A DNA stretch of 64,000 bases from Maratus speciosus (Eukaryota; Arthropoda; Arachnida; Araneae; Salticidae), in contig OZ010798.1 in NCBI GenBank assembly GCA_963932465.1, forward strand, positions 15,918,981-15,982,980, in the 5' to 3' direction. Numbering within the stretch: the first letter of the stretch is position 1; each line of letters opens with the position of its first letter. Position numbers and translations under genes: made by a program. Positions 9,147-21,191 of this stretch are shown one piece after another. Under the pieces are notes generated by a model. The model made no database searches. It was not told where the DNA came from and saw only the letters and a program-made list of their open reading frames with translations.

Positions 9147-10993
9147 TGGGGTGATTTTCAAAATACTTGTACATTTGGGAAATTCTTCCCAAATAAAAAA
9201 AATCTTTATATCCCAACTTGTAAAAATGTTGGATGATAGTAAAACGTTTCTTGTATATAAAACTGAAAACAGCATTTCACTTTTTGATTTGGGATGTCAA
9301 ATAAAAAATAAAATATGAACTTGCAACGGTAAAATGTTCCTCTCTGTTACGGACAGTCAAAAAGTTTTACAGATGATTGCTACTTTCAGAAAATGCTAAT
9401 TGTTGTTTTGTTATGATTATTTTTATTATTGTGAAATACAAAGGATTTCCCCTCTGTTACTTTTTATGGAAAAATCATAAGTTTCAATTAAATGTGCATT
9501 CACATTTTTTCAGATAACTTATAAAAAAATACATAAATAAAATATTAGCTAAAGTTACACAGTTAATAATTCAAAATGATGTTTGATAATTTTTTTAGTG
9601 AAATAACCCAACTTAAATTGACGGTAACACAGTGGGGGAAAAATAACAGAGGGGTACGCTGATAGTTGAGCTATTTGCAATGAAATATTTGTATTGGCAA
9701 TGAGTATTTTTTAAATTACAGATAATATATAATGAATTGATAAGTTAAAAATATTCAAAATAGAGCAAAAAGTTTTTTAAGCTTAGTACAATATATTACA
9801 TGTGTCAAAAAGTAAATTTCAATGTTCAATGTAAAGAAATGCAATTATTTTTTAAATACGCTCACATTATCATTTAATCTTACAGTTTACATTTTATCAG
9901 AAGTATTTGAGTTACAAAACAAAAACTAATGTTCAAAACTGAACAATTTTCGCCTACAGTTTTTCACTGACATTTGCACTGTAATCAAATTCCTAACAAT
10001 ATCTTCGTAACATTTTTAAAAAATGGTTTTTTTTTGCCATTTATTAGCAAAATTTCGGGTTTCGCCACACATTGTATGTATTTTAATTTCCTTTATACTA
10101 CATACTACTGTTACACATACCAGTGCACTTAACTAAGAGTTTTATAATATCTACAAAATTAACTGAAATATTTCAAAATATGTAAAAAACACATATTTTT
10201 TAGTAAAAATTACAATTTATTTATATTCTAGTATCTATACAATAATTATCACATTGAGCTTAGATTATAGTTCAGAACATAATGAGTAATATGGAAAGCA
10301 TTTTGTCAAAATTTCACTAAAATATGTTTAAACCTCCACGGTAGTATACATGCTACCACCAGCTTTTCTAATTTAGTGATTTTCTAATTCGGATATTCCA
10401 AATTCATACCAGAAAATTAAAATAGCAATATTTGCTATATTTAATAACAGAAATTCCATATTTAAATGAAGCAAAATTTATTAGATAAATAAATTAATAA
10501 TTAAATTTATACAATAATTAATTAAATTAAATTAACTAGGATTAAATAAATATCAGCTATAAAATATAGGGTAATAAATTTTTTGCATTGAAAAAAAAGT
10601 TCTACTTTCAGATGAAAATCCTTACCTTGTGGAAAATATTTTAAAAAGTTATAGCTAGAAATAGATTCTTATTATGTTTCAAAAAAATATTAAGATTATA
10701 TTATTTTATTAAACATAAATGTTAAATGACTATAAAAGCGTTTTGTTTGAGAACATTAAAGCCTAATGTTTATGGCAACTAGCTCACCACAAAAACAAAT
10801 ATTTTATATTAAAAAAGAAAAATGGATATTTTTAATTCTGTTCTAAGAACACGAAACCGAAACTTGCAGTCTATTCAAGAACAATGTTTAAATAAACTTG
10901 TTCTTTTAGTAGTTTCTTACCCTGTTAGTTTTTGTTCCACTCTGTTACCATGAGCAATGTAACAGAATAAAGGTAAGAGAGGGAAAAAACTAC

Positions 10994-13479
10994 TAGGACT
11001 GGGCGATGTAGAAATTTCTTAAATCGATTTATCATCCATCCAACATCGCGATTTAGTGCTAAATCGCGATTTAACACTGATTTTACATTTTAGAATATGG
11101 AAGCCTATTTTTTAATTTTTAGTAACAAAATACGATCTTTATGTGCCCCCCCCCCCCCCGCCTCCTGTATTATTTAGTATACTTAGCTTTTAATTTGTCA
11201 AATAATTTTGAAAAGAGGTATATTTGACATATAAAAAAAGCTTTGAATGTCCCAAAACAAGTTTTTTTTTTCCATTTTAAAAATTAGTGACCAATTGTAA
11301 TACATTTTATAAACTCATTCTATAAGAATTAATATAAAAGAAAATGATTTTTTTTTGTCTGACTTATTATGCATGCTACAATCTAAATTCCTTAAGGGGG
11401 GGGGCGTCCCCTAGCCCACTCAAATAGCACTTCATTGCTAACAGCCTACATACTCTTTTTTTTTTTACAGACACAGATTTAAAAAGTTACTGAGGTAAAA
11501 CAGAAGCATATTAAAAGACTTCAATGATGAATTTAATTATTCATTTACCATGATGAGAAAAGTAGTAGAAAAAAAAGGGGGCGGGGAGATATGAGAAATA
11601 AGGTGCAATTTTATATCTTTTTAACTTTTAGATTAAAATAAGATTTGTTTAACATAAATGCTGACATTTATACAGAGGATGGAGAAGGAGTGAAAGTGTG
11701 ACCCTTGGAGCACATAACTGAAATTGCTGATTTTTTTCGTGGTTGTTGCCATTCTTTAAGATTAGTAATAAAATATAATCTTAAAATATATTTCTTTTTA
11801 ATGATAACAAAATGTCAAAAAAGCAAAAAATCGCAGATCTGCAGAAAAATCTAATGAATGCCTCCTCCAGCCCTCCCTCATTCTGCTGTAAAAATAAAGT
11901 TACTTGACTCATTACAGAACTTTATTAAAATATTTTTAATTAATTACAAAATAATAATAAATTAAAACTAAAATATTCCCATAATACCTAAACATATGAA
12001 AATTAATTTTTCATGAAAATAATTCATAAAAATATAAACTAAAAATGGATGAATTTGGATATAAATAGTGAATCAATTTCAGCAAGATACTCAATCCATG
12101 TGACTGGCATTGAAATCGGATGTCAAATCTGATGCATGACTATTTTAAAATATTTTAATTAATTACAGAATAATAAAAAATAAAGAATATGTATTAAAAT
12201 ATTACCCAAACATGTGAAAAATGAATGTTTCATTAAAAGAATGTATAAAAATAAAAACTGAAATTCCATGAATTTGGATTTTAAATATGAAACTTTATTC
12301 TTTTTTTTCCAACCATAAATACTCAATCAATTTCAGGAAAAAAATATTAGTAGTAAAAGAAAAATATTTCATGTGGATCACGGCCAAATAGTGATACACA
12401 AAACAATGCATGACAATACCTTTAAAATAATTTCATTAATTACAAAATAATAGAAAATAAAAGTTAAAATATTAATAAAACACGTAAAAAATGAATTTTT
12501 CATCATAAGAATGCATAAAAGTATAAACTGCAAGTCGATGAGTTTGGGTTTTAAATATAAAACTTTATTATTATTATTTTTAATCATATAAATGCTGAAT
12601 GAATTTCAGGAAAACAATCTTTTGAAACAATGCAGGATTCTACTTTAAAACATTTTAATTAATTACAGAATATTGGAAAATAAAAAATACATATTGCAAT
12701 ATTACTCAAATATGTGAAAACTTAATTTATCATCAAAAGATTGCATTAGCATATAAATTGAAATTAGATGAATTTGGATTTTAAGATTTAAACATTACTT
12801 TTTCCTTTCAACTTTCCACTATATAAGTTCTTAATTTCTGAAAAATACACATTCCAATCTCGTACACTCTGAATCTTGTTTACAAAATAAATAAATAAAT
12901 ATAAATTCTTACTTAAATCATCGTTTTCTTAAATCGCCTTTTTCTTAAATTGGATCCTGCTAAATCGATTTAACACCAGCTTGCCTTGTTTTTCATTAAA
13001 TCGTCTTTTTCTTAAATTGGAAAGCATGGAGGCTTGCGATGTTTGCTTAAATCGGATCGTCCTAAATCGATTTAACACCAGCTTGCCTTGTTTGTCTTAA
13101 ATCGGAGAGCATTGAAGCTTGCGATGTTTGCTTAAATCGGGTCCTCCTAAATCGATTTAACACCAGCTTGGCATGTAAGTGGTAGATACATCAAAGTAGA
13201 TAAATCGGTTTTCCGATGTTAGCTCTGAATCAGTATTTTTTTTTTTAAATCGATTTAAAGCCAATGGCTAAATCGCGATTTAAGACAATGGCTAAATCGC
13301 GATTTAAGACAATGGCTAAATCGCGATTTAAGATAATGGCTAAATCGCGATTTAAGACATTAGCTAAATCGCGATTTCCGATTTTAGCTTAAATCGATTT
13401 AAAACCAATGGTTAAATCGGATTTCCGATGTGAGCTTTAAATCGATTTAAGAGTTAAATCGATTTAAGGCCCAGGCCTA
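10994..13479. mobile_element. hAT-like non-autonomous element with palindromic repeats
   Basis: The termini are TAGGACTGGGCGATG and, reversed, TAGGCCTGGGCCTTAAATCG. Perfect 8-bp target duplications AAAACTAC lie at 10986-10993 and 13480-13487. TAGG-CTGGGC ends are a known hAT style. At 2486 bp it lacks any transposase. The left end carries two or three ATCGAT/TCGCGA sites and the right end a dense array (see next entry). The 11150 poly-C and 11395 poly-G tracts lie inside. Confidence 0.92.
12910..13470. repeat. Subterminal array of AAATCGCGATTT / AAATCGATTT palindromes
   Basis: There are more than a dozen palindromic cores, in two layers. About 70-bp repeats with CTTAAATCGG and GATTTAACACCAGCTTG lie at about 12910-13170. 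About 23-bp repeats of GGCTAAATCGCGATTTAAGA lie at about 13265-13380. The same cores occur at the opposite end (11020-11075). Arrays of short motifs near both ends are typical hAT transposase binding sites, here unusually extended and self-complementary. Confidence 0.85.
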
Positions 13480-15530
13480 AAAACTACAAATAATTTTATC
13501 TGCACAAAGTGAATTAAGAAGAATAAAAGCAAAGACTATTTATTTAAGAAGCACCATTTGATCTTATGGTTAAAATTTTATAAAAGCATTAAAAAATAAA
13601 TTTCACATAAATAAACTGGTAACAGAGGGGAAACTGAATAAAACATCCTTACCTTGTAAATGCTTTACTTCAACACCACTGTGAAAATAGTTTTTTGACA
13701 ATTTAAAAAAGGGTGGCCTCATCTAAAAATAGACTGTTCAAGGAACTGCAGAAACCCTTGTTGTCAACGTAGTAGAAATAATTTCTTACAATAAATATGG
13801 TAACAGAGGGGAAAAAAAATCTGGGGACAGCAATAAATTGCACCATTTTTATTAAAAAACAGTTTTTTTAAATATATGGGCTATGCTACAGATAAGACAT
13901 ACAAAAATTGTCACAACTAAAAAAATTAACATTTTTGACAATTGATTTATGATTTTACTGCAGTTGAAAAAGTAAAAAGGGAACATGGCATTTTAGCTAT
14001 ATCTGACACATTGAAACCATAACTGCACTAATATTATTTTTAATTACTGATAATACTTTGTCCACATTTACTCTAAACAGTCAGGAAAGTAAAGTGAATG
14101 CTGAAAAAAAATTTTCGAAACTTTATTTTAGTAATTAAAAAATTTTTAAGTTGGGGGACGTAGAATGTACAAGTTTTTTGAAAATGACCCATGTAGCCAA
14201 AGTTTGTTCTCTGTGCCTCATATAAAAAAGTGTAATTAATTCACCAACAACACATAATGATTTCCTAATTCAACGAATTTCCTTTAATAAAAAAACATTT
14301 AGGTACATCGATTTAAATTTTATAGTGATTTTTGTAAATGATCATCTGTTATACTAGAGCTTTCTCAACTAAAAATGTTCTATTACTGTTAAATCTTCAG
14401 CTTTTAATGATGCACGTGAAAAGCGTCTTCAAAGTTTAGTCTTATATGCATTGCTTGCTTTTTAATGTACATTCACATCTTGAGTCAGCCATGACTGATA
14501 ATTATAAACAGTGAAATTCATACCAATAAATAAAAGAGTGTCTCATTTGAGCCGGTAAATTCCAAATAAATGAGTAATGTTGAAAATTTCGAAAGGAAGA
14601 AACAAGGTTTTAGGAATACAGTTAGTTTCGGTCTGGTCGAATTTTCAGCAGTGTTTTTCCCGAAAACGAATTTGTGGTTAAACTCAAATTTTGGACCGTA
14701 AACGAAACTGAATTTTTGGTCAATCACCACCTCTAACTGTGCTACAAGTTACAAAGAAGAACAGAGTCTTGATAAGACTCCTATAACAGAGATTCTCAAA
14801 CTATGGTACGCGTACCAGTACTAATACGTGAAATAAAATAAAATATACAGCTATAACGATGAGTTGCTGGAATCCATATTCAAAACAATGAATGTAACAT
14901 AATTTTGGTTAGTGAAAAAAAGAATACCTTCTGATATCCGAAAAAGATCTAAAATTCCTGCTTGTTTTTAGCAAAATATATCTTTGCTTTAAGTTCTTTA
15001 TATAAAAAACAAATACAGGAATAAACTAAACATCAAATCTGACTTATGTCTAAAACTAAGATTGAACCAGACATAAGGAAGCAGTGTTTGATACAGCAAG
15101 CACACCCTTATAATAATTAGTAATATGAGGGAATTAGTAAGGTCACTTCTACTGTATAGCTATCAATATACGCCAATATATCATTAAGCATTGTAGCTTT
15201 TTTTCTATCAAAACACTATATTTTGATAATGTACATATTATTAACACTTTCATCGCGGCAATGGCGCGCTTTGTCCCACCCTCTGCGCTAAAGACCTGAT
15301 CCGCTCTTCGCAGCGCTAAAATTGAAACAAAGCACAAATTCATTTAAAACTCGTTTATTTTACTTTGAAACTTAATAATCAATAACAATTTTCCCTCTAT
15401 TGATTTGTTTGTTCTTAGAAACATAAAAAGAAAAATCCTAACCGAAAATGTTTTCAGTTGTGATGTTGTGAAAGTGACTGTGCAGTTTGAAACTTCGCTT
15501 CGAGGAGGTCAAGAACTCTCTCCCCTGATG

Positions 15531-15563
15531 ATGGCTCGTTAGAAAGAGCACGAAACGTTGGGA
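15531..15563 (+). other. Hammerhead-like / Penelope-like CTGATGA...GAAAC motif (copy 2)
   Basis: This matches 1873-1915: CTGATGA at 15535-15541, GAAAC at 15552-15556, and the TCCC and GGGA flanks retained. It is present because of the segmental duplication and is not independent support. Confidence 0.35.
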
Positions 15564-16037
15564 ATAATTTGTAATGTTTTTTTAATATAGATTTTATTTA
15601 CATGTACGCTGATGAGTATCGTAAGATTTTTAATTATTAAAAATCCTAAATATTGCATAAATTATTGGGTCGTTCGGAAAGTCGTGTACGTTTAGGAAAA
15701 TCAATTCGTACCGGAAAATTCTGCCCGGTATTTATTAGCATTAGGTATCGGAATCAATGTCTAATAATTAAATGATAGAATTTTCTGGTACGAACTGATT
15801 TTTCTTGATTGTATAGCACAAAATTAGCACTCGCCAGGCGTCGAGTAACACTTAAAATGTGGCGATTAACTTTATTGTCCTCACTCGCCAAACTCAATGG
15901 GCACCACTCAATGGGCATCGCCAAACGCGATGGTTGAAAGATCGATGCCAGGGAGGAAAGGGGTAAAATTCGTTCGGAATTTACGGCGTCCAAATCGGCG
16001 ATTCTCCCGAACGTAAGAAAAGAAAGTAACAGGAGTG

Positions 16038-16699
16038 ATTCTGTCTCGAATTTTCCGAAAATTTAAGGCACTCGGTTCCGAAAATAAAAAACTGTCATTA
16101 GTCCGAAAATTCGGACATAAAAATATCGCTAATTTCGATATGGTAAAAAAATCAATTCCGTCAATCGTTCGTAGAAAAAAAATCACCAATTCCGTCAAAG
16201 AATGCCAAAAAAACGTGAATTTCGCCCAAGGACCATGTAAAAAACACGAATTACGTCAAAACATCGCAGAAAAAACGCAAATTTCGTGAAAAGATCGTGG
16301 AGAAAACGCAACTTTTGTGACAAGATTGTGGGAAAATGCAAATTTCGTGCAAAGATTGCGGAAAAAACGGAAATTTTGACAAAGAATCGCGTAAAAGAAC
16401 CACAAAATTCTTCAAAGTATCGCGGAAAAACGCAAATTTTGCGAAAAGATCGCCTAAAAATGCAATCTTGAAAAAAAATGCAGATATTTTCAAAGAATGG
16501 CAAAAATATCCACAAATTTCGTTAAAAGATTACAAAAAAAGCAATTTTGTGAAAAGATCGCGGAAAAAACGCAGATTTCGTCAAAAGATCGCAAAAACAG
16601 CAGATTTTGCAAAAGGTCACGAAAAAAACGTGAATTTCGTCAAAAGATCGCGAAAAAAAACACGAAATTCGTTAAATGGTCGCAGAAAAATGCATATTA
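16038..16699. repeat. Degenerate minisatellite, period about 31 bp (copy 2)
   Basis: This is the duplicate of the array at 2380-3043, with small indels between copies that shift frames (for example near 16286 and 16480) without changing the overall openness. It is followed by a poly-C tract at about 16730-16747. Confidence 0.8.
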
Positions 16700-17677
16700 G
16701 TTAGTCCCGATGGGGGTGGGGTGCCTCATCCCCCCCCCCCCCCCCCCGCGCGCGAAAACCTTCTGAAAATTTCCAGTGAATTTATTTCATTGCAATTAAT
16801 AGTAAAAATAATTTTTTTCAGTTGAGTGTAATCATATCGAATGGTAAGTAATATATATTAGTAAATTACAATGTTGATAGTTAGAAAAAACCCAATTTTG
16901 TATCGAGCGTACATAGCTTTGTTACTGGCCAGTGGTTTAAAAAAAACTGGCCAGTGAAAAAAATCAGTGTACTGGCCAATGGCCAGTGGGTAAAAATGTT
17001 AATTTTGACCTATACTTGATTGATAGCTAATATCCCTGGAAGACGAGTTATCTCGTCCCTCGCGCATAGCGAATGCTCCTGGAAGACGAGTTATCTCGTC
17101 CCTCGCAATGAAAGTGTTAAAATGTAATGATGTACAAGCTTTTATTTGAATGTTAATATAAAGCAATCAAACTAAGTACCAATTTAATAATTTAACCATG
17201 CAACTAAATACAGTAATATCTGCTCAAACGGAAGCCCAAAATACTGGAAAAATATTTCTTTTTAAACATATTCCGTTTACACAGGTTTTTCTGTATCAGC
17301 TTCGAATTTGTAGCCTGAACGCGGCCTGTACGCGGAAGTATGAACTTCAGTTCAATGTTACGTCGGTCTAAAAGTTTGGGAACCCTGTCCTATAACATAC
17401 GCTTTGAGTGGCGATTTCTTCATTTGAAAGCAAAATTTCCAGCAGGCATTGCTTGCTGCCACTATAGTTCCCTTAGTCGATACGGAAAGTGTTTGAACTT
17501 TCATGACTGCTGCTGACGTACTATTGGTTATAAATGAAAAAAAAATACCACACATTCCTTATAGATTAAGCTAACAATGGAACAATATAAATTTATGAGC
17601 AATAAAATATGCTAATAAAAAGATAGGAACATTCTTTTTTGAACAGCCCTCGTATTTAAAGGATAATTTATTAAAAT

Positions 17678-18162
17678 CAGCGTTTGACATCCTTGGTGGT
17701 CCGCTGGTCCGAGACCACCAAAAATACATTAAACCACTAATTTGAAAAATGTAGTGGTCCGCAGATCCGGTAACTTTTCTCCCCTCTCTCACAGGTAAAC
17801 TTAAATTTTCCCTTCCCTGAGAAAATCGCAACCAAATACAAATCGCACAAAAATAAATAAAAATTGCATTTTTTAATCGAAATAAATAATCAGAAATAAA
17901 ATATCTAATTATTAATTTTATAGTTTTTCTTTATGTACTACTGTTTATTTAATTTTTAGTAAATTATAATTTTACATTTTATTATGTTGAAAATTTTGGA
18001 TTACTGTAAAGGAAGTTCGGTTTATATTCTAAGAAAGAAGGGGGGGGGGGGTGTCACTCAAAAGGTTAAAGGGACTAGCCAGTGATGATGACTGCGGACC
18101 AGTAAATTCTCATGTTACTTGTCTTTGGGACCAGTGACATTCTTTTATCAATTCTACCACTG
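17678..18162. repeat. Dispersed GTGGTCC repeat, copy 2
   Basis: This is the member of the 4009-4474 family carried in the second segmental copy. It has a small extra insertion (ATAATCAGAA) near 17886 and a longer G-run near 18040. Confidence 0.65.
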
Positions 18163-18476
18163 AAAATGCAACTTTTAAGAAGAATTTTACAAAAAATGAT
18201 CGACGTGTGCACGGAATTTTAATACAATTATAATTATTTAAAAAAACATATCGACAGTTTATTTAGATTAATTGCATTTGATTAAAAGTGTATAAGAATA
18301 TTCTTACATTCTTGCAGGATTCGCTTTGGATTTGCATTGATAGATATGATTGCAATGAAGTCGGGGAATGAATGTCATTATTCTTCAAATCATGTTGTTA
18401 AAAAGAAATATATATTTTTATACAGGGTGTTTCTTCTTGTCATACATTAACTTCTAAACCTTAAATTTTAGAGCTA

Positions 18477-19013
18477 CAATTTATTCCCTCAAATCCACAC
18501 AGCTTGGGACCAGAGATTGTGCAGATTTTAGAATTTTGTGGATTTCTAGTCATTGATTTGTTTACATTTTTTAAACAGTAATTTTAATGTAATAATGCAA
18601 TCAAAATTATAATGAATGTCTTCAATATAGTAAAATATTAAAATAATTAAGTAAAGTAATAAACTAAAATCATAAAATGTTAGATAATTTTAAAAAATGA
18701 TTAAATTATTAAAAGTAAAGATCAAGAAATAGTTAATAATGTATTATTAAATATGCATAATAAAGATGAAAATTTTTCAATGAAACTTTCCACTTAAAAG
18801 GTAACCTATTAATTCACATCAATATCATAAAGTAAGGCAGTTTTATTTCAGTTTTAGCCAATCTAAATAACCAAAAAACTTAATACATAAATATTTGGTA
18901 AAGAGATTGTAATTACCAATAATATCAGCAGTACTATCTTGATTTTTTAAAAAATAAATTTATACTTCGTTCACGAACAATCAGTCATATTATCGAGAAT
19001 TACATAATAAAAG
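18477..19013 (+). mobile_element. pogo/Tigger-type MITE, truncated (copy 2)
   Basis: This is the duplicate of 4796-5392. It ends earlier and joins an unrelated short stretch (GGCAGTGTAACGCTGGGCGG, 19014-19045). The SINE seen in copy 1 is absent. Confidence 0.8.
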
Positions 19014-19389
19014 GCAGTGTAACGCTGGGCGGGGCGAATCCATCAATCTTACCAGTCTCCGAGGAAGAGACTCAAGGGCGAAAAATTCCATTCTCCCATT
19101 GGTTGACAAGAAACAAGAATCCCGCGATTACTTCTCAAGGTTACAAGTCCTGATAATTGAGCAGTGGTAGACACTTCTTCCTAACAAATCAGAAGACACA
19201 GTGTCACTTGAGATTATTTTAAGTATTAAGTTGCAATCATATTAAATTTTCTTTGCGACATGTAAGGAATTTTAATCACGGAAAACAGTGATATGGTATT
19301 TTTTTAAATATCCTTTTTCCCCTGCAAATTGATAAAACTGACTTTCTTTTAAAAAAGTAATCAATTTAAATATTTTAGACTTATTATTG

Positions 19390-20245
19390 TGTAACTTATT
19401 TTTAAATTACGCATTACTTATATTTTCATTTTTTTTTTATACAGGTGTATGTAAATTTAAACTTAAAAAAAATCAAACATATTCCATATTTTAAAAATAA
19501 AAAATTAATATTTATACGAAAACTAAAATTAATAATTTTTGATTTATAGCTTTGCATCAGGAGGACAGAAGCTTAGGGGATTAGTCGCCCCCCCCCCTCC
19601 CCGAAATAATATCCTGACATTTTGTAACTTATTTTTAAATTACACATTACTTATATTTTCTTTTACTATGTACAGGTGTAAATTTAAACTGAAAAACAAA
19701 AACAACAGAAAAAAACATATCCCATATTTTAAAAGTAAAAAATTAATATTTATACGAAAAGTAAAATTAATAATTTTTGATTTATAGCTTTGCATCAGGA
19801 GGACAGAAGCTTAGGGGATTAGACGGATGGGATTCAACCTGCGATACTTATTTATTAATCAATATACATATTTAAAAAAAATGGAGGGGGGAAGGAAGGG
19901 GGGGGGGCTAAACGATAAAAATACAATTTCAAAGTGTTATTAGCTTTGCATCAGGAGGACAGAAGCTTAGGGGATTAGTCGCCCCTCCTCCCCAAAATAA
20001 TATCCTGGCATTTTGTAACTTATTTTTAAATTACACATTACTTATATTTTCTTTTTCTATATACAGGTGTATGTAAATTTAAACTTAAAAAAAACATATT
20101 CCATATTTTAAAAGTAAAAAATTAATATTTATACAAAAAGTAAAATTAATAATTTTTTATTTATAGCTTTGCATCAGGAGGACAGCAACTTAGGGGATAA
20201 GACGGATAGGATTCAACCTGCGATACTTATTTATTAATCAATATA
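19390..20245. repeat. A/B tandem repeat array (copy 2, left part)
   Basis: The order is partial A, A (19548-19785), B (19786-19941), A (19942-20164) and B (from 20165, interrupted at 20246). Each unit starts AGCTTTGCATCAGGAGG. B units end in G-rich runs and TAAACGATAAAAATACAA. The extra B-A module relative to copy 1 is the main length difference between the segmental copies. The array resumes at 23037. Confidence 0.85.
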
Positions 20246-21191
20246 GGGGAGAGTGGTAATGAATGGGCCATTAACTAAATATGAAAAAGTATTTGTATAA
20301 AATTATTTTAGATGCCACCAATAGATGAAGTTATTTGTTCTACCAAACTCATCCAATTTTCCATTGTTTCGGAGAAGCCATTTTCCCACTAGAGTAGGAT
20401 GGTCAAGAATCTGATTGAAAAGTAAATTTTTTCACTTTCCAGTAAGATAAATAAGCTGAAAAGTATCTATTATTTCATTGCAGATATATGTATTAGCAAG
20501 TCTTTGTATGTCTGTAAACTAATTTCAGGATGTATTTAGATGTTATTTGAATTTGATGTACTAAAAAAACCTGAATATATTCCAGAAGTATAGGTGGGGC
20601 TGAATGGGCCACTATATCATGGTCATGAATGGGCCACCTTTGGATCATGAAAATATGGGTTTTCTTCCTATTTTTATGATCTTCTCTTTAACGTGAAACA
20701 TAACTGGCTGTCATGGATTTAGATTTAATTATTTTCTAGTTAGAATAGGTTTATAGTGATGTCTAAAAAATAATTTGTACATTTTCACTCTAAGAAATAT
20801 TAGTTATTAATTAGAAACATAAGTTAAATTATATAAATGATTAATGTGAACTGTCTAGTTGTTGAACAGTATTTTCCCATTTGATATGAAACTAGAATAA
20901 TTGTTTACATTCTGAATCTGATGGATAGAATAAATAATACCAGAAATTTACACTAAATAGTCAATTAATAGGCAGTTCAACCCTGTTACAACCATGTCGT
21001 TTAATATTAATTTTGAAAAATATAAATTTTGTTAAATCATAATGTGTATTATCTATTATTTTTATGCATATTTTATGTTGTTTATTTCTTATGATCTCAT
21101 TATTTTGTCATTTTTCTGCTACAATAATGTGATTTAATAATATCACATTTGATGTTTATAAATTTGGATAAGCATTGTGTATTACTTACTA

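Larger units (their letters stand above)
9147..14193. mobile_element. TA-flanked element split by a hAT insertion
   Basis: The left end TGGGGTGATTTTCAAAATAC...TTGTACAT (after TA at 9145-9146) and the right end, reversed, CATGGGTCATTTTC...TTGTACAT (before TA at 14194-14195) form inverted repeats. Without the hAT at 10994-13479 it is about 2.55 kb. A motif GTAACAGAGGGG occurs repeatedly inside in both orientations (about 9339, 9449, 9642, 10938, 13619, 13800). No transposase is recognisable. Its right part is duplicated at 1-541. Confidence 0.65.
15245..17116. mobile_element. TTAA-flanked (piggyBac-like) element nested in the hAT, copy 2
   Basis: This is the duplicate of 1598-3454, with TTAA at 15241-15244 and 17117-17120 and the same inverted ends. 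The duplicated GACGAG/CTCGTC hairpin motif is retained near 17040-17105. Confidence 0.7.
14787..17387. mobile_element. hAT-like non-autonomous element, copy 2
   Basis: This is the duplicate of the element at 1141-3719. It keeps the same terminal repeats and the same 8-bp duplications TCCTATAA at 14779-14786 and 17388-17395. Identical target duplications show that both copies derive from one insertion that predates the segmental duplication. Confidence 0.9.
13652..21066 (+). repeat. Segmental duplication, copy 2
   Basis: This is the second copy of the segment at 1-7244, in direct orientation and with the same internal order of nested elements. It carries an additional B-A tandem module near 19786-20164. 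Downstream of the breakpoint it continues into the rest of a TA-flanked element that copy 1 lacks. The left junction cannot be defined because copy 1 begins at the window edge. Confidence 0.95.

Noticed and set aside
13265..13380. CRISPR-like array (regular repeats of about 23 bp)
   Set aside because: Repeats are adjacent with no unique spacers, palindromic, and lie inside a eukaryotic hAT element.
8957..14735. An outer hAT pair between AAGGATCGACAGAAACTG and the sequence before CACCTCTAACTG
   Set aside because: Only general resemblance to TAGGGATTGACCGAA ends. The octamers on each side do not match.
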